Source of the DNA: Treponema sp.
Lineage (GTDB): Bacteria > Spirochaetota > Spirochaetia > Treponematales > Breznakiellaceae
Reading direction: 5' to 3'
Assembly: GCA_031281925.1 (NCBI GenBank)
Contig: JAITES010000256.1
Coordinates: 1-12,608 of the forward strand
DNA length: 12,608 nucleotides
Shown here piece by piece: positions 1-7,142 of this stretch. The position numbers were made by a program, and so were the translations under genes. Positions within the stretch are counted from its first letter, which is position 1. Every line of letters begins with the position of its first letter. A model generated the notes under the pieces. That model saw only the letters and a list, made by a program, of their open reading frames with translations. It made no database searches and was not told the DNA's origin.

Positions 1-1068
1 GCGGCCGACCGGGTATTGCTGGAAGCCGGGTTCTTCCCCGCGCCGGACTTTGAGGCCCTCTTTACCGGTGTAAGCGCCATCCCCTGGGAGGCTTACATTC
101 CCAAAGGCATGGGGCTTTCCGTGGTCAAAGTCCGTTCCAGGTATTCGGCCCTGGCCGCGGAGACGAGTATCCAGGCGGTAACCCACAAGGCAGCGGCGGA
201 AAGACTCTGCAAGGCCTGGAATATTCAAAGGCTTCCGGAACAGGAGTCCCCTGCGGAACTGAGGGTGTATATCGAAAAAGACCGGGCTTCAATCCTCCTG
301 GATCTCTCGGGCGACCCTCTCTTCAAACGGGGCTACCGCAGGGAGGGGGGAATTGCGCCACTGCGGGAAACTACCGCGGCGGCGATACTGCTCCTTTCGG
401 GCTGGAAGCGGAAGTACCCGCTCTGGGATCCCTTCTGCGGTTCGGGTACCGTCCTCATTGAGGCAAGTCTCTACGCGTGGGATCTTGCGCCGGGCCTGGG
501 CCGGTCTTTCAGTCTTGAGAATCTTTTGCCTGCCGATCCCGCTGCGGAAAAAGAGGTACGGAAGGAATTTACCGCAAAATTCACCGGGGCGGAGGAACCC
601 TTTGCCGGGCAAACGGCAGTGAACGGAGGTTCCCCCCGGGAACATCTGATCCGCATCTACGGCAGCGATACCGACGGCCGGGCAGTCGAAATGGCCCAGG
701 CCAATGCGAAACGTGCGGCATATCTGGCAGGGCCCAAAACCGCAAAGACAGTGACCCTGCCGAACATAAGGGTACAGCCCATGGAGGAAGCCCGTCCGCC
801 CCAGGCAGGCGCCGGGGAAACTTCGGGTCAAGCCCGCGGCTTTATCGTTACCAATCCTCCCTATGGAAGGCGGCTGGGAGATCCCGGAGAAGCGGAAAAG
901 ATATACTCAAGGATGGGAAAACTGGCACAGCATTTTCCCGGCTGGAAACTGGCGCTAATCTGCGACCATCCGGGATTTGAATCTTTCTTCGGAAGAAAAG
1001 CGGATTCGTGCAAAGAAATTACCAATGGCGCGGTGCAGTGCTATTTTTATCAGTATGAAGAACTATAA
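1..1068 (+). CDS. RlmL/YpsC-type THUMP-domain RNA guanine-N2 methyltransferase, 5' partial
   Basis: The frame is open from base 1, so the true start lies upstream; the TTG at 16 is only the first start-like codon in view. The visible ~355 residues hold the end of a THUMP-type RNA-binding region and a class I SAM-dependent methyltransferase domain. Counting from the TTG, LFKRGYR (about 102-108) and APLRETTAAA precede the SAM-binding motif DPFCGSGT (138-145); an acidic GSDTDGRA segment lies near 216-223, and the catalytic NPPYGRRLG motif is at 280-288. This order is typical of enzymes that make N2-methylguanosine in RNA, such as the N-terminal half of E. coli RlmL (23S rRNA G2445). The exact target here is inferred, not shown. 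There is no second methyltransferase domain of the RlmK kind. The gene ends 15 nt before the TetR gene, with which it probably shares an mRNA. Confidence 0.9.
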   Translation, partial: AADRVLLEAGFFPAPDFEALFTGVSAIPWEAYIPKGMGLSVVKVRSRYSALAAETSIQAVTHKAAAERLCKAWNIQRLPEQESPAELRVYIEKDRASILLDLSGDPLFKRGYRREGGIAPLRETTAAAILLLSGWKRKYPLWDPFCGSGTVLIEASLYAWDLAPGLGRSFSLENLLPADPAAEKEVRKEFTAKFTGAEEPFAGQTAVNGGSPREHLIRIYGSDTDGRAVEMAQANAKRAAYLAGPKTAKTVTLPNIRVQPMEEARPPQAGAGETSGQARGFIVTNPPYGRRLGDPGEAEKIYSRMGKLAQHFPGWKLALICDHPGFESFFGRKADSCKEITNGAVQCYFYQYEEL

Positions 1069-1083
1069 GAGGAGCTTTAATCC

Positions 1084-1680
1084 ATGTCGATTATAGTTGA
1101 ACATGATAAAAGAAGAAAAGAGATTCTCGAAAAGGCTCTTGATGTCTTTATGGACGAAGGCTTTGAAGACGCAACCTTCCAGAAGATCGCCGACCGCTGC
1201 GGCATTACCAGGACTACCCTGTATATATATTTCAAAAACAAAAAGGAAATTTTCAATTACAGTATAAAACAGCTTCTCAGTGAAGTTGAAGAAAGTATCA
1301 CCGCCATCCGCAATGATGACAATCTCACATCTGCAGAAAAACTAAAAAAAGTGCTTTCAGACATTATCGACAGGCTGGAAAAAAACCGCCGGCTTCTCTC
1401 GGTCATTCTGGATTACCTTCTCTACCTTTCCCGCAGCGACAGCGATCCTGAAACAAGAGTCCGCCACAGAACAGTAAGGCTGCGCCACATTCTTTCAAGC
1501 ATGGTCATTGAAGGTATACGGAAGGGGGAGCTGGCGGAGGTAAGTGTAAAGGATGCGGTTGACATGCTCTACGGGCTTCTTGAATCGGCTGTTTTCCGGC
1601 TGGTTGTGCTCAAGAGGAACTCAATTTCAGATCTGAAACAGGCCGCAAGCCTTACCGTTAACCGGCTGACCGCCGGATAA
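1084..1680 (+). CDS. TetR/AcrR-family transcriptional regulator
   Basis: A 198-residue protein of usual TetR length. Residues ~10-56 form the family's helix-turn-helix domain: RRKEILEKALDVFMDEGF, then TFQKIADRCGITRTTLYIYF, with the recognition helix around ITRTTLYIYF (41-50) followed by KNKKEIF. The remaining ~140 residues are helical and variable, as expected of a ligand-binding and dimerisation domain; the ligand cannot be told from sequence. The ATG is supported by GAGGAG at 1069-1074, nine bases upstream. It lies between the methyltransferase gene (15-nt gap) and an unknown gene (20-nt gap). TetR proteins commonly repress their own operon or a neighbour, often a transporter, but I saw no clear palindromic operator nearby. 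The target is therefore unknown; the 211-residue neighbour is the simplest guess. Confidence 0.93.
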   Translation: MSIIVEHDKRRKEILEKALDVFMDEGFEDATFQKIADRCGITRTTLYIYFKNKKEIFNYSIKQLLSEVEESITAIRNDDNLTSAEKLKKVLSDIIDRLEKNRRLLSVILDYLLYLSRSDSDPETRVRHRTVRLRHILSSMVIEGIRKGELAEVSVKDAVDMLYGLLESAVFRLVVLKRNSISDLKQAASLTVNRLTAG

Positions 1681-1700
1681 AGCGTGAGCGGAAATTAATC

Positions 1701-2336
1701 ATGGGCCATTCAACAGAACCTTTGCGTTTTGAACATTCTGGCGGTATACTTGACATAGCGGAAACAGGCATAGGATTCACAAAAAAAATACTCGGTATAA
1801 AACAAAACCCTCTGCATTTTGAGTGGATGGAAAATTCTGGATTTATCCTTGCCGAACAGTTTGGAAGGAAAAATACAAACGGTGTTTTTGACGGCCCGGA
1901 ATATCAGCTTTACACCGGAAACAATAGCGCGGAGCCTCTCAGACTCTACTCAGGCTCCGGCGGTGACGAATGGAAAATCATCACGGAAATTGTAAACGCC
2001 AGGGCCAAAAAAATCCTTACCATGGAAAACCGGATATACCGGCTCATGATAAAACACGGATACGAAACCTATTCCATAAGCGATTATTATGTAGTGCACT
2101 ACAGCCTGAAAAGGCCAACCGGGAACTCCGCCTATTACACCATCTATCTTAAAGACAACGAAAGCCTGATCAGGCTTATTTCGGTTCATTCTGAGGAAGA
2201 ATACACAAAGATTATCGATCAATTCAGGGAACGGACTGATGCAAAACTTAAAGAAGAATGTCACATTGATAAAGGAATCCTCAAGCCTTCGGAATTCAAA
2301 CGGGTAATGACAGAGATACTAAAAACCGTCCCCTAA
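1701..2336 (+). CDS. Hypothetical protein, downstream of TetR regulator
   Basis: I do not recognise this 211-residue protein. It has no signal peptide and no membrane-length hydrophobic stretch, so it is probably cytosolic. The N-terminal ~110 residues look beta-rich with many Gly, Asn and aromatic residues; the middle is tyrosine-rich (YETYSISDYYVVHYS, about 133-147), followed by YYTIYLKDNESLIRLISV; the last ~50 residues are charged and likely helical. Coding is supported by co-orientation, the 20-nt gap to the TetR gene, the lack of a longer competing frame and a normal protein composition. The Shine-Dalgarno is weak (GAGCGGA at 1686-1692, eight bases before the ATG), which suggests translational coupling to the TetR gene. 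It ends 48 nt before the convergent marC gene; I saw no good terminator in that gap. Confidence 0.75.
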   Translation: MGHSTEPLRFEHSGGILDIAETGIGFTKKILGIKQNPLHFEWMENSGFILAEQFGRKNTNGVFDGPEYQLYTGNNSAEPLRLYSGSGGDEWKIITEIVNARAKKILTMENRIYRLMIKHGYETYSISDYYVVHYSLKRPTGNSAYYTIYLKDNESLIRLISVHSEEEYTKIIDQFRERTDAKLKEECHIDKGILKPSEFKRVMTEILKTVP

Positions 2337-2384
2337 AGATCCCCTGCAATGAGCATGGCTTCTACCAGGTGTCTATATGCGGTA

Positions 2385-3017
2385 TCACAGGGCGGAGAGA
2401 GGCTGAATTATTCCCAGCTTTACAATCCCGTTGTAAATAAACTGGACAGACAGCCCTGCCAACAGAAGACCCATGATACGCTCTATGACGGAAACCCCGG
2501 TGTTGCCCAAAACCCTGTGTATCAGGCCGGAAAAACTCAGCACCACCCAGGCAACAGCCAGTGTAAAAATGACGCTGATAAACAGCATGAGATAAACGGC
2601 AGGATTTGTATCTCCCCCGGTAAAAAGAATGATGGTTGTTATTACTCCGGGCCCTGCCAAAAGGGGAATCGCCAAAGGAAAGATCGCCAGAGACACTCCC
2701 TCTTCGGAATCCTCATTATCGGCCGTCTTGGATTTCGAAGGCCTGCCGAACAGCATCTCCATGGAAATGATGAACAGCATAATGCCGCCTGCAATAAAAA
2801 AAGCTCCCGGCTGTATACCCAGCAGAGAAAGAATCCATTTGCCAAAAACAATAAAGAGGGTAAGGATAATAAACGAAACAAAAACAGCCTTGCGGATAAT
2901 CAGCTTCTTCTTGTCCTGGGGAATATGTGAGCTAAGGCTTAGGTAAATGGGAACAAGACCGATGGGATCGATGACCATAAAAACAGTAAAAAAAACCGGT
3001 AAAAATAATGAAAGCAT
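2385..3017 (-). CDS. MarC-family (UPF0056) integral membrane protein
   Basis: A 210-residue inner-membrane protein with about six hydrophobic segments. The first carries the family-typical FFTVFMVIDPIGLVPIYL; the fourth region has FPLAIPLLAGPGVITTIIL, also typical of MarC; and the end has VIERIMGLLLAGLSVQFIYNG. A charged loop (GRPSKSKTADNEDSEEG) separates the halves. The biochemical role of MarC proteins is not established; the early link to multiple antibiotic resistance in E. coli was not upheld. The frame is open back to a TTG at 3068, but I chose the ATG at 3017. It places the first membrane helix at the usual distance from the N-terminus, and the extra 17 residues would be encoded by a near-perfect promoter. 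The gene stands alone, convergent with the upstream operon and divergent from the alkyltransferase-like gene. Confidence 0.9.
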   Translation of the reverse strand: MLSLFLPVFFTVFMVIDPIGLVPIYLSLSSHIPQDKKKLIIRKAVFVSFIILTLFIVFGKWILSLLGIQPGAFFIAGGIMLFIISMEMLFGRPSKSKTADNEDSEEGVSLAIFPLAIPLLAGPGVITTIILFTGGDTNPAVYLMLFISVIFTLAVAWVVLSFSGLIHRVLGNTGVSVIERIMGLLLAGLSVQFIYNGIVKLGIIQPLSAL

Positions 3018-3023
3018 AGTTAC

Positions 3024-3052
3024 ATTATAAACAAGACGGACCGGAATGTCCA
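3024..3052 (-). promoter_or_regulatory. Sigma70-type promoter of marC, probably giving a leaderless mRNA
   Basis: On the minus strand there is TGGACA (3052-3047, five of six -35 consensus bases), a 17-bp spacer, and a perfect TATAAT (3029-3024). Transcription would be expected to start about seven bases further on, at or next to the A of the ATG at 3017. There is no Shine-Dalgarno before that ATG, which fits leaderless translation. The match and spacing are seen directly; activity is inferred. Confidence 0.65.
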
Positions 3053-3118
3053 CGGCGGTCTTTTCCAAACGATAATGCCGGGATATTATGAAATAAGAAA
3101 GCTGTTTATATGTGCCGC

Positions 3119-3124
3119 AGGGAG
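3119..3124 (+). promoter_or_regulatory. Ribosome binding site of the alkyltransferase-like gene (decides the start)
   Basis: AGGGAG lies ten bases upstream of the ATG at 3135. The in-frame ATG at 3075 has no such site, and its extra 20 residues do not resemble the N-terminus of the family. The site therefore favours the shorter protein. Confidence 0.6.
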
Positions 3125-3134
3125 CGGCTTGCCC

Positions 3135-3461
3135 ATGATCGAATCAACACGGCGAATAATAGAAGCCCTTAAAGCCGTCCCCCGGGGAAGCGTGAGCTGC
3201 TACAGGGACATCGCCCTCAGGGCAGGAATCCCAAACGGCGCCCGCCAGGTTGTCCGTGTTCTTCACTCCATGACCCGCAAATACGATCTTCCCTGGTACC
3301 GCATCATCAGGGCCGATCACCGGATTGCCTTCTGTGAAGGCGAAGACCGGGATCAACAGGCGGCACTGCTCAGGACGGAGGGGATAAAAGTTTCAAAAAC
3401 AGGAAAAGTGGAGAATGATTTTTATGACTGGAACCGTGCGGAAAAACCGGGCAGGCGGTGA
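3135..3461 (+). CDS. MGMT-family alkyltransferase-like protein (ATL)
   Basis: This 108-residue protein matches the size and layout of alkyltransferase-like proteins. These bind O6-alkylguanine in DNA, flip out the base and flag it for nucleotide excision repair without removing the alkyl group. Residues 21-44 (SCYRDIALRAGIPNGARQVVRVLH) form the DNA-binding helix-turn-helix, with the arginine-finger candidate R37 in ARQVV. At the place of the PCHR active site of true O6-methylguanine methyltransferases it has PWYR (53-56): tryptophan replaces the acceptor cysteine, as in ATLs, and tyrosine replaces the usual histidine. It should therefore not transfer alkyl groups itself. An in-frame ATG at 3075 would give 128 residues, but 3135 has the better ribosome binding site and N-terminus. 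It is divergent from marC and convergent with the yjbQ operon, 21 nt away. Confidence 0.88.
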   Translation: MIESTRRIIEALKAVPRGSVSCYRDIALRAGIPNGARQVVRVLHSMTRKYDLPWYRIIRADHRIAFCEGEDRDQQAALLRTEGIKVSKTGKVENDFYDWNRAEKPGRR

Positions 3462-3475
3462 TTCACGCTGCCTGG
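3442..3475 (-). terminator. Rho-independent terminator of the minus-strand operon
   Basis: Reading the minus strand just past the yjbQ stop, GGCAG (3472-3468) pairs with CTGCC (3454-3450). There is a further CG/CG pair after a bulge and an outer CC/GG across one mismatch. The stem is followed directly by five T residues (3446-3442). Position and form fit the end of the five-gene operon. It lies inside the last codons and stop of the convergent alkyltransferase-like gene. On the plus strand the same hairpin is followed only by TTCTCC, so it is a poorer terminator there. Confidence 0.5.
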
Positions 3476-3482
3476 TTCTCCA

Positions 3483-3899
3483 TTACTCCCCGATGATCTT
3501 CACCAGCACCCGTTTGCGGCGCTGACCGTCAAACTCTCCGTAGAAGATCTGTTCCCAGGGGCCGAAATGCAGTTTCCCTGCCGTTACCGCGGCCACCACT
3601 TCGCGCCCCATGATCTGCCGCTTCATGTGGGCATCGGCGTTAACTTCCCCGGTGTTATGCCGGTAGGAGGCTACAGGCTCATGGGGAGCCAGCTTTTCAA
3701 GCCATGCATCAAAGTCATGGTGCAGGCCGGATTCATCATCGTTAACAAAGACACTGGCGGTAATATGCATAGCGTTCACCAGGCACAGCCCCTCCTGTAT
3801 CCCCGACTCCCTGAGCAGAGATTCAACTTCGCCGGTAATGTTGATAAATTCCCTTGGCTTCTTTGTGTTGAACCAGAGTTCTTTGGTAAAAGATTTCAT
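3483..3899 (-). CDS. yjbQ: YjbQ/UPF0047-family protein (secondary thiamine-phosphate synthase enzyme)
   Basis: A 138-residue protein covering the whole YjbQ family length. Family motifs are visible: HITASVFVND (45-54), NTGEVNADAHMK (82-93) and the run from GKLHFGPWEQ to GEFDGQR (108-127), ending in RVLVKIIGE. The conserved His/Asp/Glu positions form the likely active site. A weak thiamine-phosphate synthase activity has been attributed to the E. coli member and gives the family its database name, but the main physiological role is unsettled. The ATG overlaps the recQ stop by four bases (ATGA at 3899-3896), so it is probably translationally coupled to recQ. It is the last gene of the operon, followed within ~10 nt by the hairpin terminator. 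No thiamine gene is nearby, so context does not support a thiamine pathway role. Confidence 0.92.
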   Translation of the reverse strand: MKSFTKELWFNTKKPREFINITGEVESLLRESGIQEGLCLVNAMHITASVFVNDDESGLHHDFDAWLEKLAPHEPVASYRHNTGEVNADAHMKRQIMGREVVAAVTAGKLHFGPWEQIFYGEFDGQRRKRVLVKIIGE

Positions 3900-5698
3900 C
3901 GTTCTTTCTCCTTATAATAATTCCGTATCAGGGACATAAAGTCCTCACCGTAACGTTCCAGCTTTACCTCGCCCACACCGGAAACCGCAAGAAACTGTTC
4001 CGGGCTATGCGGACGCTTTCTGCACATATCCCTAAGAGCGGCATCGGAAAAGATGATATAGGCGGGCTTTCCTGCTTCCCGGGCCAGACGGGAACGCAGT
4101 TCCTTGAGACGGGTAAAAAGGGCTTCGTCAAAAACCGGGGAAAGATCCTCCTGCTTTTGTATCTGCTTTGTTTCACGGGGCAGCATCATCGAAAGCCTCT
4201 TTTCCCCGCCGAGAACTTCCCAGGCTTTCTGCTCAAGGCAGAGAACCGGATACTCGTCCCCTTCGCTTACAAGATAAGCGTCCGCCAGCAGCCGGTCAAT
4301 GATCAGCCGTATCCTGCGGGCATCGGTATCGGCCATGATCCCGTAGGTACTCAGTGTATCAAGGCCTGCGCCCCGGATCTTTTCCGTCTTTGCGCCGCGC
4401 AGTATATCTGTCACCATTGATTTCCCGAAACGCCGTCCCCGCTGCGAAAGACGGAACACGCAGGACAGTATCTTCTGCGCGGCAACGGTTATGTCAAGTT
4501 CGTCAAAACGGGTGTTGCAGTTGGAACAGTTTCCGCAGTAGGCCGCCGCTTTCTCCCCAAAATAGGAGAGAAGCCGGGCACGGAGACAGTCGGAAGAGGC
4601 GGCATAAAAAGTCATCTGTTTCAACAGTTCCAGGTTATGATCGGTAAGGGCTTTATTCCGTACTTCTTCTTCATCCCCGTGGGTAATAAGAAACGTGTTG
4701 ATCCGGACATCCTGGGGACTGTAAAGCAGAATGCAGTCGGCGGGCTCCCCGTCCCTCCCGGCCCTTCCTGCCTCCTGATAGTAACTTTCAATGTTTTTAG
4801 GCATGTTGTAGTGTATCACGAAGGATACATTTGACTTGTCAATTCCCATCCCGAAAGCGTTGGTGGCAACCATCAGGGCTTTGCGGTCATAGATAAAATC
4901 ATCCTGATTTTTATGCCTCTCCTCATCGGCAAGCCCGGCGTGGTATCTGGCAACTCCGTAGCCGCGGGTTTTCAGGCTGAGGTACACCTCCTCCACCGCC
5001 TTGCGCGTGGCGCAGTAAATGATGCCGCTCTTCCCCTTATGCCGTTCAAGATAGTCCAAAAGGGCCGCTTCCCTGTTTTGGGGCCTCTGGACTTCAAAGT
5101 AAAGATTCTCCCGGTTAAAACCGGTACTGACATTAACAGGATCTTTCAGGCGGAGCAGGGCAAGTATATCCTCGCGGACCTTTGCGGTGGCAGTGGCGGT
5201 AAATGCAGCGGTAACCGGCCGCTTCGGGAGACGCTTGATAAATCCGGCAATGTCAAGGTAGCCCGGCCTGAAGTCGTGGCCCCACTGGGAAACGCAGTGG
5301 GCCTCATCAATCACCACCATGGATATGGGAAGCTGCCCGGCAAGCTGATTCATGTCACTGCGGCTTAAGCGTTCCGGGGCAACGTAAAGAATGGCGTATT
5401 CACCCCGGAGTGCCCGGTTCATGGTGTCGGCATATTCGGCCTGGTTCAGCGCGCTGTTGAGGCAGGCCGCATGAACACCGGAACTGCGCAGGGCCTCAAC
5501 CTGATCCTTCATCAGGGAAATAAGCGGGGAAATCACCAGGGCAAGGCCTTCAAGTATAAGCGCGGGGATCTGGTAACAGAGGGACTTTCCCGCGCCTGTA
5601 GGCATCACGGCAAGCACATCCTTGCCGGCAAGGATGGCGTCGATCACCTCCTCCTGCCCCGGACGGAAACCGGCATAGCCGAAGTAGGTTTTGAGGAT
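3896..5698 (-). CDS. recQ: ATP-dependent DNA helicase RecQ (start codon uncertain)
   Basis: A 3'-5' superfamily 2 helicase for recombination and replication-fork repair, with the full RecQ layout. Numbering from the ATC at 5698: FGYAGFRPGQ N-terminal motif (6-15), Walker A MPTGAGKS (32-39), DEAH (131-134) followed by the aromatic loop SQWGHDFRPGY, helicase motif VI QEAGRAGRDG (308-317), four zinc-binding cysteines (371, 388, 391, 394), an RQC winged-helix region (~400-502) and a C-terminal HRDC domain (~523-597). The first conventional start is GTG at 5647, but that would delete the FRPGQ motif needed for nucleotide recognition, and its Shine-Dalgarno abuts it. Upstream in this frame there is no ATG, GTG or TTG before a TGA at 5758-5756. 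Remaining options are ATC 5698 (used here), ATT 5728, or the ATG at 5756 if one A of an A7 run is absent. It follows the MATE gene and overlaps yjbQ by four bases. Confidence 0.92.
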   Translation of the reverse strand: MLKTYFGYAGFRPGQEEVIDAILAGKDVLAVMPTGAGKSLCYQIPALILEGLALVISPLISLMKDQVEALRSSGVHAACLNSALNQAEYADTMNRALRGEYAILYVAPERLSRSDMNQLAGQLPISMVVIDEAHCVSQWGHDFRPGYLDIAGFIKRLPKRPVTAAFTATATAKVREDILALLRLKDPVNVSTGFNRENLYFEVQRPQNREAALLDYLERHKGKSGIIYCATRKAVEEVYLSLKTRGYGVARYHAGLADEERHKNQDDFIYDRKALMVATNAFGMGIDKSNVSFVIHYNMPKNIESYYQEAGRAGRDGEPADCILLYSPQDVRINTFLITHGDEEEVRNKALTDHNLELLKQMTFYAASSDCLRARLLSYFGEKAAAYCGNCSNCNTRFDELDITVAAQKILSCVFRLSQRGRRFGKSMVTDILRGAKTEKIRGAGLDTLSTYGIMADTDARRIRLIIDRLLADAYLVSEGDEYPVLCLEQKAWEVLGGEKRLSMMLPRETKQIQKQEDLSPVFDEALFTRLKELRSRLAREAGKPAYIIFSDAALRDMCRKRPHSPEQFLAVSGVGEVKLERYGEDFMSLIRNYYKEKER

Positions 5699-5729
5699 CG
5701 TGTAGGTATCTTCCCTGCGCTGTGTAATA

Positions 5730-7142
5730 TTACCACCCCGTACCGTTTTTTTGCATCAGTTTCCTGAAACCATCAATGGTCATAAGACCCTCCCTGGTAA
5801 CAGGCTTTACCCATTTCCCGGAGTACAGATAACGCTGTATGATGTATATTCTCACAAACTCATCGGCAAAGATCATAAAAAAGACGGCCAGAAAGGGAAG
5901 ACGCAGCAGCATTCCTGCAATGGCTGTAGCGGGAATCGTTACAAAATAAAGTGACATCAGTTCCACGGCTGTACCGAATACAGACTCTCCTGCGGAACGG
6001 AAGATATTGTTGGTAATAAAATTGCAGGATCTCAGTGTTCCGGCAAAGGTATATATAAGAAGCATCATCTTTGCATAAGAGACAGCCTCGGCCCCGAGCC
6101 CGAAAAGGGTAAACACCTGTTCCCGAAAGGGAAGCAGAACAAGGCACACAAGGAGGGTGAGCGCGGGACACACAAGAATAAACTGTTTTGCCTCCGTGTA
6201 TGCGTTAAGGTGATTCCCGGCGCCCACCTTGGCCCCAACCATCACTGCGCTGGCGCCGGCGAATCCCGTAAAGAACACAAAGATAAAACTTTCCAGAACG
6301 CGGAATACCGCTATGGCCGCAATTCCCGCCTCCGCCTGTCTCCCGATGATTATATTAAGGATAAGCTGCCCCGTTCCGAAGAAGATCTCGTTGCAGACAA
6401 TAAAAAAACTCTTGGTAAAAAACTGCTGAATAAAAGATACACCCCAGCGGAACTGATCCCGGATACGCAGAATAAAAGTTCCCCTGTCAAAGATACAGAA
6501 TACGTAGAGCACAATGACATGAACGATGTTGGAACATACAGAAGCAATGGCGGCTCCAGGCACCCCCAGCTTCGGAAAACCGAGATTTCCTAGAATCAGC
6601 AGCCAATTCAAAATAATATTGGTAAACACCGATACTGTTGATGCAAAGAGCGGAATGCGTACCTTTTCTATGGAACGCAGAAGAGAACCTATTGCGACGG
6701 CAAAAACAGAAACGGGGTAATTAAAACCGATAATCCGCAGATATGTAACTCCAATACTGCTGATGCTTTCCTTGTCGGTATAGATCCCCATAATAAATTC
6801 CGGCGCAAAGACAGCCAGTGCGCCGAAACCAAAACTCACCGCCATCATGCAGCTCAGCATGATGCCGTAACTGCGGCAGATTCCCTTTTCGTCCTTTGCG
6901 CCCCAGTACTGGGCGATAAAAATGGTTCCTCCGTTACAGAAACCAAAGTAGCCTGCAAACATCAGATTCCCGAACTGGGCGCAGATCCCCACCGCCGCTA
7001 CCGCAAGTTCCCCCTGGGTACCGATCATTATCGTATCGACAATGCCGGTAGAATTTGCCAGCAGAGTCTGCAGGGCTATTGGGATACCTATGCCCAGCAC
7101 ATTCCGGTAAAATTGCCGTGTCCCGATAAGAGGCGTTTTCAT
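5730..7142 (-). CDS. MATE-family multidrug/organic cation efflux transporter
   Basis: A 470-residue polytopic inner-membrane protein with about twelve hydrophobic segments in two related halves, the usual MATE size. The N-terminus has the family pattern GIPIALQTLLANSTGIVDT then MIGTQGELAVAAVGI; the first half continues with a NWLLILGNLGFPKLGVPGAA stretch typical of MATE helix 5-6; the second half has GFAGASAVMVGAKVGAG, which mirrors the first-half FGFCNGGTIFIAQYWGA. MATE proteins export cationic drugs or metabolites using a sodium or proton gradient; the substrate is not predictable. The ATG directly follows the TGA of the HD-domain gene (TGA-ATG) with no clear Shine-Dalgarno, so coupling is likely. 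The stop at 5732-5730 lies in the region where recQ translation must begin. Confidence 0.93.
   Translation of the reverse strand: MKTPLIGTRQFYRNVLGIGIPIALQTLLANSTGIVDTIMIGTQGELAVAAVGICAQFGNLMFAGYFGFCNGGTIFIAQYWGAKDEKGICRSYGIMLSCMMAVSFGFGALAVFAPEFIMGIYTDKESISSIGVTYLRIIGFNYPVSVFAVAIGSLLRSIEKVRIPLFASTVSVFTNIILNWLLILGNLGFPKLGVPGAAIASVCSNIVHVIVLYVFCIFDRGTFILRIRDQFRWGVSFIQQFFTKSFFIVCNEIFFGTGQLILNIIIGRQAEAGIAAIAVFRVLESFIFVFFTGFAGASAVMVGAKVGAGNHLNAYTEAKQFILVCPALTLLVCLVLLPFREQVFTLFGLGAEAVSYAKMMLLIYTFAGTLRSCNFITNNIFRSAGESVFGTAVELMSLYFVTIPATAIAGMLLRLPFLAVFFMIFADEFVRIYIIQRYLYSGKWVKPVTREGLMTIDGFRKLMQKNGTGW
5746..5765 (-). promoter_or_regulatory. Shine-Dalgarno, ATG and A7 run upstream of recQ
   Basis: Inside the 3' end of the MATE gene the minus strand reads AGGAAA (5765-5760), ATG (5756-5754), C, then seven A residues (5752-5746). 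The ATG has a proper Shine-Dalgarno five bases upstream but is in the MATE frame. With six A residues instead of seven it would open directly into the recQ frame and supply a complete RecQ N-terminus. This is either a homopolymer length error, a real frameshift, or a site of polymerase slippage; sequence alone cannot decide. Confidence 0.45.

Noticed and set aside
289..831. 180-codon minus-strand frame in the methyltransferase gene
   Set aside because: Antisense to a gene with DPFCGSGT and NPPYG motifs; no family features of its own.
2337..2384. Terminator between the convergent unknown gene and marC
   Set aside because: Only short, loosely spaced complementary bits (such as TGG/CCA) and no T run on either strand.
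2349..2930. 193-codon plus-strand open frame opposite marC
   Set aside because: Antisense to a recognised membrane protein; the product is Lys/Asn/Gln-rich low-complexity sequence as expected from the reverse of hydrophobic codons.
3061..3089. Plus-strand promoter for the alkyltransferase-like gene (TATTAT at 3084-3089)
   Set aside because: The -10 is fair, but the -35 at 17 bp (TTTTCC) matches only about half of the consensus; too weak to list as a feature.
3075..3134. N-terminal extension of the alkyltransferase-like gene from the ATG at 3075
   Set aside because: No Shine-Dalgarno, unlike the family N-terminus, and the ATG at 3135 has AGGGAG at good spacing.
5746..5756. A AAA AAC heptamer at the end of the MATE gene as a programmed -1 frameshift site
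   Set aside because: The heptamer is in the right phase, but a -1 shift enters the third frame, not recQ, which is +1 relative to MATE. No clear downstream stimulatory structure was seen.
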